DNA from: Enoplolaimus lenunculus
Taxonomy: Eukaryota; Nematoda; Enoplea; Enoplida; Thoracostomopsidae
DNA: 64,000 bases
Direction: 5' to 3'
Assembly (NCBI GenBank): GCA_030248215.1
Contig: JASANG010001775.1
Location: 1-64,000, forward strand
Shown here piece after piece: positions 21,398-33,112 of the stretch. Under the pieces are notes generated by a model. That model was not told where the DNA came from, made no database searches, and worked only from the letters and a program-made list of their open reading frames with translations. A program made the position numbers and the translations under genes. The stretch's first letter is position 1. Each line of letters opens with the position of its first letter.

Positions 21398-21645
21398 ACT
21401 GTAAATTTCAGTGAGTTGATTTTAACTCTCAGACTAGAGTTGAATCGACTCAGAGGTCTGAGCTTTGAATTAGGTCTTTCACAACTCAAAATTCTGAATT
21501 GATTTAATTCATTCAGTGTTTAACGAACTAATCGAGAATTAAAACAGGTCAGAGTATGTTATTGTTTACTGTTATTAACTCACAAATATACAGAAATAAC
21601 TAATTCTATCTGAGTTGATTAATCAGCTCATCCGAATTTACAGTG
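21398..21645. mobile_element. CT1 family MITE
   Basis: ACTGTAAATTTCAGTGAGTT and CCGAATTTACAGTG with GAGTTGA internal repeats. Confidence 0.75.
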
Positions 21646-21800
21646 CTATAAGCATATCACAGTAAGGTTCGACTAAGATTACTAACTCATAAGCAAAGAT
21701 ATCCTTTAGAAACATAATTAGGAACAATGAACAAAATATACAGTGTGTAACCACGAAAAATTGAAACTTTGATGACATCACTATATATCTTCCAGAAAAC

Positions 21801-22275
21801 GGCCCATGTAAAGATCAGGGGCGGAACGTTTTTTCGCGAGACTTGAGTAGATTAACCCTTTCTCACACGAATTTTTCTATTTCCCCTGAGACCTACTTTT
21901 ATGCTAGGATTCGAACTCCAGTGGCTGGAGTGGGAGGCGTATACCATCACCACTTTGCTATAGGAGCTTTACGCTCGAGCCCGAGGGGCTCTCACGTCTT
22001 GTGGTGTTTTAGTACAATGTATACGTGTTGCAATTGTTAAACACGGTGCGATATATACTATTTAACGTATATACACTGCGCTGAGTTGCCTACAGGCAAC
22101 TCTATGTCAGAAGGAGTTAAGCTTAAGCTTTACACTTTTTTGCTTATGTCTAGGCTTAGGTTTACGCTTTGGTACAAATTGATCCACACGCTTAGTCTCA
22201 GGCTAAGGCATAGGTTTAGGCTTAGGCTTAGGCATAAACTTATACTACTGTTACGGCCCTATTGTTTATATTGGC
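21801..22275. mobile_element. TLR family MITE interrupted by a PBT MITE
   Basis: Left end GGCCCATGTAAAGATCAGGG at 21801. Right part with TTAGGC hexamers and ACGGCCCTATTGTTTATA to 22275. Removing 21852-22120 and one TTAA restores GTAGATTAAGCTTAAGCTT, the usual TLR internal sequence. Confidence 0.85.
21852..22120 (-). mobile_element. PBT MITE nested in a TLR element
   Basis: TTAA at 21852-21855 and 22117-22120. The tRNA-like core and the hairpin GTTGCCTACAGGCAAC are retained. The intact host element gives direct proof of TTAA target duplication. Confidence 0.88.
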
Positions 22276-22279
22276 GTTG

Positions 22280-23150
22280 AAAATCTGTACTGGCATATGT
22301 CTAAAGTAGTGGATAAGCATGATCTTCAAGTCTTCCTTGATCCTGCACGAATACCCAAGTATGTTTTATTTTTACGCATATTTTTGCGTCAAATTTAAAC
22401 AAACAACAACTTTTTCAGCGATTTCAAAGCACTTTTTCGCTTCATAAACTTTATATAATTACCTTCTTGACTAGTGATACACACAGCGTTAAACCGGAAC
22501 AAATTACACTCAAAACCATAAAATAAACTTCAAACGTCCCGACTGTCATTTGTACCGGATGTTATTTTCGTCAATATCCGCGTTTATGTCAAAGTTTCCG
22601 GAAGCGGAAACAAAATTCAAACTCAGTACTGCGGCGTATGGTAGCAAAATTTGTGGTGCTACAAGCGAGGTATAATTTATCACTGGACGAACTGTTGCGT
22701 CGACAATAAGCAATTTATTTGAAGATGCAACAAATAGCGTGCGCTAATATACACTTAAAATCGCTGTTCACAATAATTTTGTCAACGATGCCACCAATCA
22801 CTTTAAGTTGTTTTGTTTTGTACAGTGGTGACGGTACGCTTTCTTCCACATTTAAAACTAAGGCTTAAAGCAAAGCCATGGCCTTTGGAAAAAGCTTTAG
22901 ACAAAGGGTTAGATTAAAGGTGAGGTTTAGAAAAGCCTTTTTAGCCTAAGTCTATATAGCTAAGACTGAACCGAGACCAAAGTATGTTAGTTGAAGTGTA
23001 CAAATGTTTGCTATCAGCGAAATCTAAAAAATCGTCACACTAATGGCAGTAATTCATGTGAAACTGTTGATAAAGCTCAAGAGAATTTACGTAAAAAATA
23101 AGCATTGTAAAATATAACTATCATGTAGTTTTTTTATTTGAATCGAAGGC
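22280..23150. other. Intergenic stretch, no gene seen
   Basis: Holds the solo transposon end at 22762 and degenerate TLR-like hexamers at 22855-22970. No convincing frame or splice signals were found. Confidence 0.4.
22762..22800. mobile_element. Solo end of the TTA-targeted DNA transposon seen at 45201
   Basis: TGTTCACAATAATTTTGTCA followed by ACGATGCCACC matches the terminal repeat of 45201-46272. No partner end is visible nearby. Confidence 0.55.
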
Positions 23151-23156
23151 GCTGTG

Positions 23157-23347
23157 GGTTGCGCTATACTGTCACCATGTGTCACCCGTACGGCGCTGTC
23201 CGTGACCCTGCGTCACTCGTACGATGACTTCTGTCACCGTGCGGGCGCCGTACGTCACCATGCGGTATAGTACGCAAATAACTCAAGTACGGTAACGTAT
23301 GGTACGAACGGTGACGGACGGCGCCGGACGTCGAGTATAGCGCAACC
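23157..23347. mobile_element. MITE of the GCR family, complete
   Basis: Ends GGTTGCGCTATACTGTCACC and GAGTATAGCGCAACC. Interior is a near-palindrome of GTCACCGT/ACGGTGAC and CGTACGG blocks. Confidence 0.7.
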
Positions 23348-23364
23348 TTAGCCTCAAATTCGTG

Positions 23365-23655
23365 CACTAGCGGATCCAGATTGTTGGTGGGGAACGTACG
23401 CCCCACTGTCAGAAATTTTTTTGCAATAAAATGGTAAGGTGCGTACCTTACAATTTTCTGAATCAGAAAATTTGCTTGTACAAGCATACAATTTTCTCCT
23501 CAGAAACTTATTTTTGCGATAAAACCTTACAATTTTTCTGGCCTTATAAATTATTTGGTGATCAAATGATATAAGGTTACACTTTTGCATTTCATATCAT
23601 TTGTCAGTCCGCTTCCCTCCGGCGTCAGAAAGTTTTGGATCCGCTTTCGATTTTG
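23365..23655. mobile_element. AGCGGATCCA palindromic repeat
   Basis: Left CTAGCGGATCCAGATTG and right inverse AAAGTTTTGGATCCGCT. Interior inverted AAGGT/ACCTT and GAAAATT blocks. A similar left end (CTAGCGGATTCAGATG) is at 33594. Confidence 0.5.
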
Positions 23656-24176
23656 TGACGTCAAATTTGCCGGATTTTGCACGTATTTGATTAGAAATCA
23701 CATTGCGAGCTTCAATTGAACCATTTTCAATGCAAAATTTTCAGTACAACACGACCGGTGGAGTACACATTACAACTTGGGTTCGCTCCTGTCTCAACCA
23801 TAACAATACTCACGGTCCCATACAAACATAACATTCTCTTGAGATATTTACGTTGACACTCGACTGTACTAGCGCTATGCTAAAATTTCAAGCTTCTGCT
23901 ACCGTATGCTTGTTTGAAAACCTATCACTAACTGATGAAAGTTGTTGTAACATTTCAACCAAAATGGCCATTCTGTAATGAACGTAGCTTACAGCAGGTC
24001 TTAAACCTTCAAAATATAAACTGATCTGCGTGTTCTGCAAACATTCCCATAGTTCAATGCATAGTTCTGCGAATTTGGCATTAATGATGGTCTATTCTAA
24101 ATGAAAGCAAACATTTGGGTAACAATATATCAGGTTTATATATATTTATATAAATATATATAAATGTAAATATTTA

Positions 24177-24328
24177 GGCCCATGCTACTTCAGGGGCGTC
24201 CAGGTTTCTATTTCGTCTATAAAAAGTAGGTTTAGGTTCTAGATTACATTTTTTGCTTAGGCTTAGGCTTACGCTTAGGCTTAGGAATACGCGTAGTCTA
24301 CTGTTACGCCCCTTACAGTAACATAGCC
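24177..24328. mobile_element. TLR family MITE, subfamily B
   Basis: GGCCCATGCTACTTCAGGGG plus CGTCCAGG at left, and TGTTACGCCCCTTACAGTAA, CATAGCC at right. Five TTAGGC-type hexamers. Subfamily B differs in its terminal repeat (TTACTTTAAGGGGCGTCC). Confidence 0.7.
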
Positions 24329-24664
24329 AATATTTATATATAAATGTATAAATATATATAAATATATATTGTGGAAGTAGTATAAATCATACAGATTTCA
24401 AACGAAATAAAATTAGCTTTAGATTAAAATTTAAAAAATAACCGTTTCAAAAAACATTGGACTGAAAATTATTCAAAGACTCAAATAATTTTAACCCATA
24501 GCCCTCCCCCAGATCTTCCTAGGACCACAATTCCGTAAGTATTCTTAATTAAACACGAAGACAACCAAGTTAGTAATATATGCTTCTTTACCGTAAACAT
24601 TTAAACCGGACCCAACGATAACAAAATAAACGGGTGAATAATAAAAGATTTGTCAAACAGACCT

Positions 24665-24805
24665 ATCGACAGCTCACGTTGCTAACGGGGGCTAAACATT
24701 TGTCACCAGGGTCATACAAAGGTTTTCCAATGACTTACAAGTAAAGTTGAAAATGTTCCAGTGAGCAAAATTGTCACAGGGGACTGAGCATTCCGCTGGC
24801 TACGG
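24665..24805. mobile_element. GTAGCCA family MITE
   Basis: CAGCTCACGTTGCTAACGGG at left and GGCTACGGGCC at right, with GACTTACAAGTAAAGTTGAA inside. Relatives at 36196, 38527, 42020, 48694 and 60428. Confidence 0.55.
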
Positions 24806-25241
24806 GCCCGTTGTCTATAACTGTCGCAAAATAAAAACTAGCGAAAGATATTAGCCTCGCTATGATTACTAACCTTAACGCATAGATTCTCGCTTGGGCA
24901 AGCTTAAATTACGCGAAGACAGAGGGGCGATAGCGTGACTAGATTCGCTTCAATAGTTAGTTTATATTCAGTGGTTTGATAAATAAGACATCAATTTGTT
25001 TAATAGAGTACGTATGTATATTTTTAGCTGGACGTAGGAATACGCTTAAGCTTAAGATTCCAATCAAGAAATGGTTTAGGATAAACTTTGTGCTTCTTAG
25101 ACTTACGTTTAAGGTTAGGTTTAGATTTTCTTATAGGATTCGACCTGGGCCAATGATGAGTATTCAATTAATGCTTAGAACAGTTGTTATATGGTTTGGG
25201 TTTAAAAGTAGGTTTGATTTTAAATAATCATTGACAAACAT

Positions 25242-26249
25242 CACTGTAAATTACAATCAGAGTTGATTAATTAATTCATTTTGCGAGTTAGTTTATTTCT
25301 GAATTAATACTTGTAAACATTAATTTAATCTGAGTTGAGTTTATTTCTGAATTAATATTTGTAAACATTAATTGTATCTGAGTTGAGTTTATTTCTGAAT
25401 TAATATTTGTAAACATTAATTGTATCTGAGTTGAGTTTATTTCTGAATTAATATTTGTAAACATTAATTGTATCTGAGTTGAGTTTATTTCTGAATTAAT
25501 ATTTGTAAACATTAATTTAATCTGAGTTGAGTTTATTTCTGAATTAATATTTGTAAACATTAATTGTATCTGAGTTGAGTTTATTTCTGAATTAATATTT
25601 GTAAACATTAATTGTATCTGAGTTGAGTTTATTTCTGAATTAATATTTGTAAACTATTATTTATCTGAGTTGAGTTTATTTCTGAATTAATATTTGTAAA
25701 CATTATTTTCTATTATATTATATTTCTGAATTAATATTTGTAAACATTAATTGTATCTGAGTTGAGTTTATTTCTGAATTAATATTTGTAAACATTAATT
25801 GTATCTGAGTTGAGTTTATTTCTGAATTAATATTTGTAAACATTAATTGTATCTGAGTTGAGTTTATTTCTGAATTAATATTTGTAAACATTAATTTAAT
25901 CTGAGTTGAGTTTATTTCTGAATTAATATTTGTAAACATTAATTGTATCTGAGTTGAGTTTATTTCTGAATTAATATTTGTAAACATTAATTGTATCTGA
26001 GTTGAGTTTATTTCTGAATTAATATTTGTAAACATTAATTGTATCTAAGTTGAGTTTATTTCTGAATTAATATTTGTAAACATTAATTGTATCTGAGTTG
26101 AGTTTATTTCTGAATTAATATTTGTAAACATTAATTGTATCTGAGTTGAGTTGATACTCACCCTCTGAGTTGAGATGATTTTGGCCGAGTTGATTAATTT
26201 AACACAAGATATTAGTTGAATTGAATCCAACTTACTGAAATTTACAGTG
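25242..26249. mobile_element. CT1 family MITE expanded by an internal 48-bp satellite
   Basis: Starts CACTGTAAATTACAATCAG and ends CTGAAATTTACAGTG, flanked by AT on both sides. Ordinary copies are about 250 bp; this one is about 1 kb because an internal segment is tandemly amplified (next entry). Confidence 0.82.
25270..26150. repeat. 48-bp tandem array inside CT1 MITE, about 18 units
   Basis: Unit contains CTGAGTTGAGTTTATTTCTG, AATTAATATTTGTAAACATT and AATTGTAT. Because 48 is a multiple of three, the minus strand has long repetitive frames (MFTNINSEINSTQIQL), which are not evidence of a gene. Irregular units at 25650-25740. Confidence 0.9.
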
Positions 26250-26572
26250 ATGTTGAGTTCGTCTGTATCTCTATAATAACTCGGTTGAGGGATTTTGTTC
26301 AACAATTAATTTCAATTCAGAAAATAGTTAACTTCAAATTAAATCAATTTGAACAGACTCGAATTAAAAGTCATGTTTTGCAAATTGTTCCATAATCACT
26401 AATTTTTCAAAAATTCAAATTTTAATTTGAAATGTTCAAGTATAATTGAATGAGGTTAGAAATATTTCAAAAACTAAATCAATCGGAAATATGCCGACTG
26501 GGATACTGCAAACATGTTTTAGCAGCTGTTTGTAATTGAATAATCTTTGAAACTCTGCGGTGTTGGAGAAAA

Positions 26573-26745
26573 CACTGTAGTGACCCGAATAAGAGGGGGG
26601 CTGATATTTATTTGGCCTCTCCAGAGGGTACCCCGTGTTATTCGGTCACGGACTGTTATTTATGTTTAACCCACATTCCACCAGCCTTTGTTACTGGTAT
26701 ATATCCGGTATTGCAACTATCCGTTCAATTAAACGTGTATTTGTC
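26573..26745. mobile_element. GAC family element
   Basis: CACTGTAGTGACCCGAATAA at left, then GGCCTCTCCAGAGGGTACC and a segment (CCGGTATTGCAACTATCCG) shared with 37300-37490 and with both palindrome arms (740-800; 4560-4620). Confidence 0.55.
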
Positions 26746-27734
26746 TTGTATCCAAGGCTTGAGCAATTGCACGTTGTTTCAGATGTAAACTTTGCATCCA
26801 GTTCCGCATAGCAAACCAATACTACAATTAAAAATCTTCGAAGTTTATTTATTTCAAATTTTTCATATTTGTTTTGAACATAACTTTAATAAAAAAATAG
26901 TATTTTTGCCAATATCACTCTTCACTACAGTCAGGTGTTCGTAATCTCACGTAATAATTAAAATTTTAGTAACAATTTTTCGACCGAATTCTCAAAATTA
27001 AACGCAACTCGAAAAAAACTATGATGATAAGGTTGAAAACTGGGAAAAACAATTATTCCCAAAATTGGTGCAAACCAACTAAAATTAATATTAATTTAAA
27101 AAATACGACTATGAATTAGGGATTGGCATCGGATATTTTTTCATATTCGGCTATTCTTGCCGGATATTTATCCGAATATCCGGATATGCGGATATTCGAA
27201 ATTAAATTTTCTGTTTCGGATATCCGAAACACGACTTTGCGTTTTTTTCTGTTCCTGAACCTCAATTTTTATTTCTTAAGCACTTGTTTTAACTTTTTGC
27301 TCTAAAGCAAGCGCCCTGACCCACAAGCTGATCGTTATATATAAGCGTAAAAACATACAATTCTAAAAATAGTTTTATTATTTTATGCAACTGCCTCAAT
27401 GGAAATTAGAAAATTGCGATTCATCATTAAATACTTGCGTTGGCCACCTGAAATTGAGTTGATTTGGTTTGTCTATATAAAGTTGGGAACCGGCACCAAA
27501 GCCTAAGCCACCTATCCTTGGCGATCCCAAACTTATGGTAGTGTGATGGTAACTTGCAGAGTCAGCTTAGCTACGCTGGCTTAGTCGTGTTAGAATTTTC
27601 ACAATAGCATTTCTGATATCCGGATATATATTTCATTTCAAATAAATATCCGGATGTTTTTCATATCCGGATATCCGGTGCCCATATGTAGTAATCATGT
27701 TGGATTCCTTACGTCACGAAGTCCCTATAAAAAC

Positions 27735-28190
27735 ACGCACCATATGCTTCAAATCCCATCTTCGTCCACATCACGAAACCTCAAAATCCCACCTTCTACC
27801 ATATGTCGAAATCCCAAAATCCCAAAATTGCAACATTGACAATAACCTAAAATCCCAAAATCCCACCTGCGATCACATCCCGAAACCCCAAAATCACAGA
27901 AGTCCACCTACTACAATATCCCGAAATCCAAAAATTCCAAAATCTCACCTTCGACCACATTCCGAAATCTCAAAATACCAAAATCCCACCTTCCACCATA
28001 TCCAGGAATCCTAAAATCTCACCTTCTACCATATCCCGAAATCCCGAAAGTCCACCTTAGACCATCTCCCGAAATAACAAAATCCCACATTCGGTCATAT
28101 CCCGAATTCTCGAAATCCAAAAAATCCCACATTAGACCATATTCCGACATCCCAAAATCCCAAACTCTCCCCTTCCACCATACCTCAAAT
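27735..28190. repeat. Irregular 33-42-bp tandem array
   Basis: About twelve units of the form CCCGAAATCCCAAAATCCCA with CCTTCGACCATAT, quite diverged. Frames across it are low-complexity artefacts. Confidence 0.8.
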
Positions 28191-28229
28191 TCTTGTGATG
28201 GAATGGTGGAATTTGGGACGCCAGCGAGG

Positions 28230-28619
28230 TTAACATGGGCCACTGGCTTCATAATATAAACTGACACCAAAAACAGTAAATTGTTTCGTTCGCTTCTCTC
28301 GTTCCCAATTATACTGATACAACGTTATACCTTGCGGAAACCTTAAGCTAAAGCAAAGCGACGGGCAGAACCGCCAATCTCTACTGAAAATATTGTAAAA
28401 CAATTTTGCGTCCAACCGACGCACCCCCAACGCAGGTCCACAACTGCGAGTAACCCAAAGGGAAGGGCTCAAATTTTCCACAGCATCATGAGAACAGGTT
28501 GCGAAAATGTTTGCCCAAATCCCTATAAATCTTCTTGCCGTCCCGTCAACTAAAAATGCCAGCAATTGAACGCGACACATATTGCTTGAAACTGTTGGCA
28601 AAACAACTATAAAGTTCAT
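28230..28619 (-). CDS. Possible small gene or exon, 129 aa, unrecognised
   Basis: ATG at 28619 to TAA at 28230. The first half (MNFIVVLPTVSSNMCRVQLL ... NIFATCSHDAVENLSPSLW) has plausible codon use, and a possible donor (CAAG/GTATAA) occurs after LRFP. The last codons overlap a MITE-like end (GGCCCATG), so the true end is doubtful. No domain is recognised. It may be a lone exon, a decayed gene or chance. Confidence 0.22.
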   Translation of the reverse strand: MNFIVVLPTVSSNMCRVQLLAFLVDGTARRFIGIWANIFATCSHDAVENLSPSLWVTRSCGPALGVRRLDAKLFYNIFSRDWRFCPSLCFSLRFPQGITLYQYNWEREKRTKQFTVFGVSLYYEASGPC

Positions 28620-28999
28620 CGAAAGGCATAAATAATTTACATTTCATGGAAAAATCACTACATACGGCATTTTCTTTGAATCACACACTGGGCAAAAACT
28701 ATTGACAAACAATATTAAATGTTCGTGATAAGTTGATGACAATCGGGATAACAAAAAAATAAATAATTTTATTCAAAACAAATATTATCATTAAGCGGTT
28801 TCGTGTCCCCAAACGGATAATGTTGTCATGAAGCTCGAACAGAACGTATGTTATAGATTTCAGATGGTATTATTAGGTTACCTTAGCGTCGATCATTGAT
28901 AGAACGAAAAGTCGGCGTTAATAAAGATACGTGAAATGATGAGCAACTGAAGGATCGGGTTAATTGTGTCCCACTGTAATATATGATACAGAGTTGCAC

Positions 29000-29240
29000 G
29001 GCACCCGCGGGTACCCGCAGATAACGCGGGTATGAGTAAGAAATTTTTGACGCGGGTATACCTGCGGGTACACAATTTCAAAGCGCGGGTAGAAATTTGT
29101 GATTGTTTACCAATCTAAAATTTTTATAAAAACGGCAAACAGGGCTTTAAGTGTATAGCTAGTATCCCTCAAACAGGGTTTTAAGTACATAGCTAGTATC
29201 CCTAAATACGGTTTTAAGTACATAGCTAATATCCCTCACA
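29000..29240. repeat. GCGGGTA repeat and short direct repeats
   Basis: GCACCCGCGGGTACCCGC and ACGCGGGTAT motifs, shared with 8160-8540. They are followed by three tandem copies of AAGTACATAGCTAGTATCCC (29140-29235). Confidence 0.5.
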
Positions 29241-29689
29241 AACAAAGCACGTTGCGAAAATTATGGTTCTGGCTGAATTAGGCCCGTGCATGTGGGAATA
29301 CATATAACATAGATTTCAACAGAAATTTTTGAAGTACAACTTATCATATAGCTTATGGAGACATTCTTCGCTTTTCCTTTGTCTTGGAACAATATATATG
29401 TTCTCAAGTTTTCTGAATAAAATCTTAAGATAAATTGCGACGAAGCCATAAGAAATGTGTGGTTACACGATAAACTAGAATGATTTTGTAAACATACAAG
29501 AACGTTTTCATTCACTGATTATGATCACCCGTAGGCAAACAACCTAGTTTTACTGGTGATAGATGTAATATGCAATATCGTCCGATGTTACATTTTTTTT
29601 TACTGAATTATTTGCTTTTAAGGTTAGTAATAAAATTGTAACGTAAATCGAGTGACTAACATCTGAGGCCAGTGTCCTAAACCATGTGA

Positions 29690-29760
29690 ATCAATCTAAG
29701 CCTAATCCTAAGCGTAATCTTTAACTTAAGCCTAAGCCTAAACATAGTGACGGGTAACGT
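29690..29760. mobile_element. TLR family fragment
   Basis: Several CCTAAG hexamers between ACCATGTGAATCAATC and ACGGGTAACG. Terminal repeats are incomplete. Confidence 0.4.
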
Positions 29761-29860
29761 AATGTCGAGTCCATGAAATTTTGGATTGAAAGGAGTCGGT
29801 TGATGAGTTGTCAGGGGACAAATTTTTGTGATACCGTGTTAAACATAGTACCGTATACCA

Positions 29861-30212
29861 CGGTGCAACCGGAGGTGAAAAATACCGGAGCCGGAACCGG
29901 AGTTGAAGCGAAATTAGATAGTAACGATGATGGATAACTAGTTAATTTTAGACAATATCTGTAATATGTTGTTAATTTGTTTGGTTTTACGCTAATTTTC
30001 TGCGAATTTTGTGAAATCCTTTTCTGAAAATTGTGACAAAGTAAATCGAAACGTGTTCAAACAGATAAAGTTTACAAAATTATGGCAAAATTTTACTACC
30101 GAAATTGGCGGAACCTCCGGCAAAGTTTTACCGGAGCCGAAACCGGAGCCAGAGGCCGATTGTCTGCCGGAGCCGGAGCCGGAGCCGGAGGCAGACGTCC
30201 GGTTGTACCCTG
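29861..30212. mobile_element. ACCGGAGGT foldback MITE
   Basis: GGTGCAACCGGAGGTG at left and GACGTCCGGTTGTACCC at right; CCGGAGCCGGAGCC runs near the right end. About 75-80% like 14091-14408 by eye. Confidence 0.68.
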
Positions 30213-30249
30213 CCGCATACATAACGTTTTCGGTAGCCAAATGAAATTT

Positions 30250-31010
30250 TTTATTGTGAACAATGCCTAAAACGTTTGCACGACGCTATAGATGGAAAGA
30301 TATAGAAACACTGCAGTCAATACGGCTTTAAACAACCCATAGATGCTAAAGCAATACGAGCCACTTTACAGCTGTAAATTTTAAGTAAATTTCTATCCTA
30401 CTTAGAAGAAGCCAGAACCTCTCTCGAATAGGCCTTGAGCCCCAGCTATAAATTTTGAAAAAGTTTGTCCGCGAAATAAAACTGTAATCGTTTAAAATGT
30501 TTCAAAAATATTTTGAACATTTCAGCCCATTGGTCAGGGTGCATTTTCAAACCCTACGAAATTTACGCAATTAAAGACGCTATGACAACGTTTGATTTTG
30601 ACACAATATCTCAAAAAATGTTATTAATTCTGAACGCAAGTTGACAGCATATATACCTACGTGACAACATAACCTTATGAATATAAAATTTAAAAACAAA
30701 TTTTACAAGATTAGGCTTTTAGTTATATTATATAAAATGAAAAGTTAGCGTAGCTTTTCAAAATAAAAGGTTTATGGTCAAGAAGTATAATACAGTTTTA
30801 GGCTTGGATTTTCAACAAAATTTGCAAGTTAATTACATAAATTAGCTAAAATTTTTAACCGTATCAAACAGACTTGTTGCGTACTTCTCAGTACAAACAG
30901 ATTTATATAATAATGTCGTATAGAACAATTTTTATGTGATTAGAGAGTAAACAACGTTCAAAATGAGACACTTTGAAATGTGCCAACTTGAGTTAAAATG
31001 TCATATTGAA
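30250..31010. other. AT-rich intergenic stretch, nothing recognised
   Basis: No frame above background, no terminal repeats and no tandem structure were noticed. Confidence 0.4.
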
Positions 31011-31016
31011 AAATAT

Positions 31017-31192
31017 GGCCAATGTAAAGAACAGGGATGGAACAGAATGCATATTCCTAAAGCCTAAGCGTAAGAATGAGTATATTCCTAAGCCTAAGCC
31101 TAAGCCAAGCAAAAAAATTAGTCTATAAAGCTTAAACTTACTATTTTCTAGTTCCGCACAAAAACGGTTCGCCCCTGATCTTTACATAGGCC
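31017..31192. mobile_element. TLR family MITE
   Basis: GGCCAATGTAAAGAACAGGG and CGCCCCTGATCTTTACATAG, GCC. CCTAAG hexamers and CGTAAGAATGAGTATATTCC inside. Confidence 0.72.
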
Positions 31193-31393
31193 AAAAATGT
31201 TAATACAGGCCATGGCAGAAACAAACGTTAATAAATTGGCAAAAAGTGTACATTGACATAGCAGCCATCGAGTGAACGCAAGCGACATCGCTTGTATAAT
31301 CGCAAAAAATGATTTTATTATCAAAATTACTCATTATGCCGACAGTATCGGCTTTGTTTCAGAGACGTAACCTTAAGTTTGATATTCACTAAA

Positions 31394-31664
31394 GGGCCCA
31401 TCTATAGAACAGGGCCGGATCGTTTTCCGTTTTCCGAAGGGGCTATAATAGAGTCAGTATAAGCTTTAAACTAATTTTTTGCTTAGGTTTAGGCTTAAGC
31501 TTAGGCTTAAGAATAGGCTCATCCATACGCTTAGGCTCAGGCTTAAGAATAGGCTCATCCATACGCTTAGGCTCAGGCTTAAGTATATGTTCATCCATAC
31601 GCTTAGGCTTAGGCTTAGGCATTTGCTTATACTATTGTTTCGGCCCTGTTCTATACATGGGCCC
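31394..31664. mobile_element. TLR family MITE with three internal 36-bp units
   Basis: GGGCCCATCTATAGAACAGG and CGGCCCTGTTCTATACATGG. Three tandem units of AAGAATAGGCTCATCCATAC plus GCTTAGGCTCAGGCTT. Confidence 0.78.
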
Positions 31665-32306
31665 ACTAAAGTCTACAATTTGTTTAACATTTGCAATTTT
31701 AACTTTTACTAGTCGTCCAGCTTTGCGAAATGCGCCATTAGCGAATACATAAAAGTCTGTATGCAAAAATTTTAATTATCATAGAACAATCACGTCTATG
31801 TGTAATGAAATTATTGTAAACAAATTATTCTGTTGCAAACTTATCCAAACTATGAATGTGTAGCGTTCCAGCTTTAATCATTGAAAAACGCTAGTGTTTA
31901 CAATATATGTTTCAAGCATCGAGAATGCACGCTTATTGAAAGTTTAGCAGAATGTTCTCTGCAGGAAAGCAGAGCTGGAATGAGGTAACTTACGTATAGA
32001 ATAAACTAATTAGCCGCTTCGACACCATACACAAATTGGACAGTTAACGTCTCATTTGAGTTGTTATTAAAAGTTTGATTTTTGAATTTTTCGAAAAAAT
32101 TGTGTTACAAATATGTAATTACCATAGCTAGTCGATATTATTGTGTGATGCTAATGACACCGTGTAATAGATTACGTGTCCCTGCGATGTTTGTTTTACT
32201 GAAATTGCTAACTAAGACAGTAATATTTTGTAATAACCTCTCATGCATTATAGCTTAGAACAGGCTGATTTTTGGTGGATTGCAATGGAGCAAGTGTACG
32301 CTTTAG

Positions 32307-33112
32307 ATTTAAACAAGGGTTAGTTTGACCATAGACCAGTAGATAATGCTTATAATATTAGCTCCGTAACTTCTATGAAAATAGTTGTCATCTATTTCTT
32401 TGACGGTTGTCTTTCAGTGTTAACACGCTTGCAGTCAGTGAAACAAGAAACATATGGGTCCAAGGAACTTTTATCTGTTAAGCTATAAATTGACACTATG
32501 GGTTTTCAAGGCGTTCTAAAGTACAAATCTCAACATGCCTTTCGTATAACAGTAAGTTTCTTTTTAAAAGTTATATCAATTGAGCGCCAGCAGAACATGT
32601 TCTTTGAAATATTTAGCAACGTTTGAATTGCATTTTCAAGGTGAATAGCTTAAATATGTCACCGCACAGAACACAATTTGGAAAAGTTTCTCGACTTCAC
32701 ATCATCAAATTGTCATGGTAAAGAGAGCTAAAATAGTCGAGCACGTATGCGTGACATTTTTTATTCGATAATCAATAGACGCAATTTGTAGTCTTGCAAT
32801 ATTGAAATATTTACTAATCAAGTTTCAGAAGCATAATATTTTAAAACTCAAAAAATATCCTCTTCCAATGAAGAATGCTAGATTAGATCACTTATAAACT
32901 GAACATTGTAAAACTCAACAAACGCTAAAATTAAGCTGATAGGTGATGTCCGCAGGGCTCATATGTTTCTTGTTTCATTGACCGCAAGCGTGTTAACACT
33001 GAAAGACAGCCGTCAAAGATATAGATGACAACTATTTTTATAGAAGTTATGGAGCTAATATTATAAGCATTACCTACTGGTATATGCTCTAACTAACCCT
33101 TGTTTAAACTCT
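32307..33112. mobile_element. 800-bp palindromic element with about 150-bp arms
   Basis: Left arm from TTTAAACAAGGGTTAGTTTG to CAAGAAACATATG (32307-32457). The inverse runs from CATATGTTTCTTGTTTCATT to AACCCTTGTTTAAA (32960-33110). No coding frame in the 500-bp centre. Confidence 0.65.

Noticed and set aside
25288-26305. Minus-strand frames of 86-106 codons repeating MFTNINSEINSTQIQL
   Set aside because: They follow the 48-bp satellite inside a MITE; a period divisible by three keeps any frame open. There is no other sign of coding.
31466-31712. Frames reading LSLSLSVWM or RLRLKNRLIHTL in TTAGGC elements
   Set aside because: The hexamer TTAGGC translates to two-residue repeats in any frame; many such frames occur wherever the element lies.
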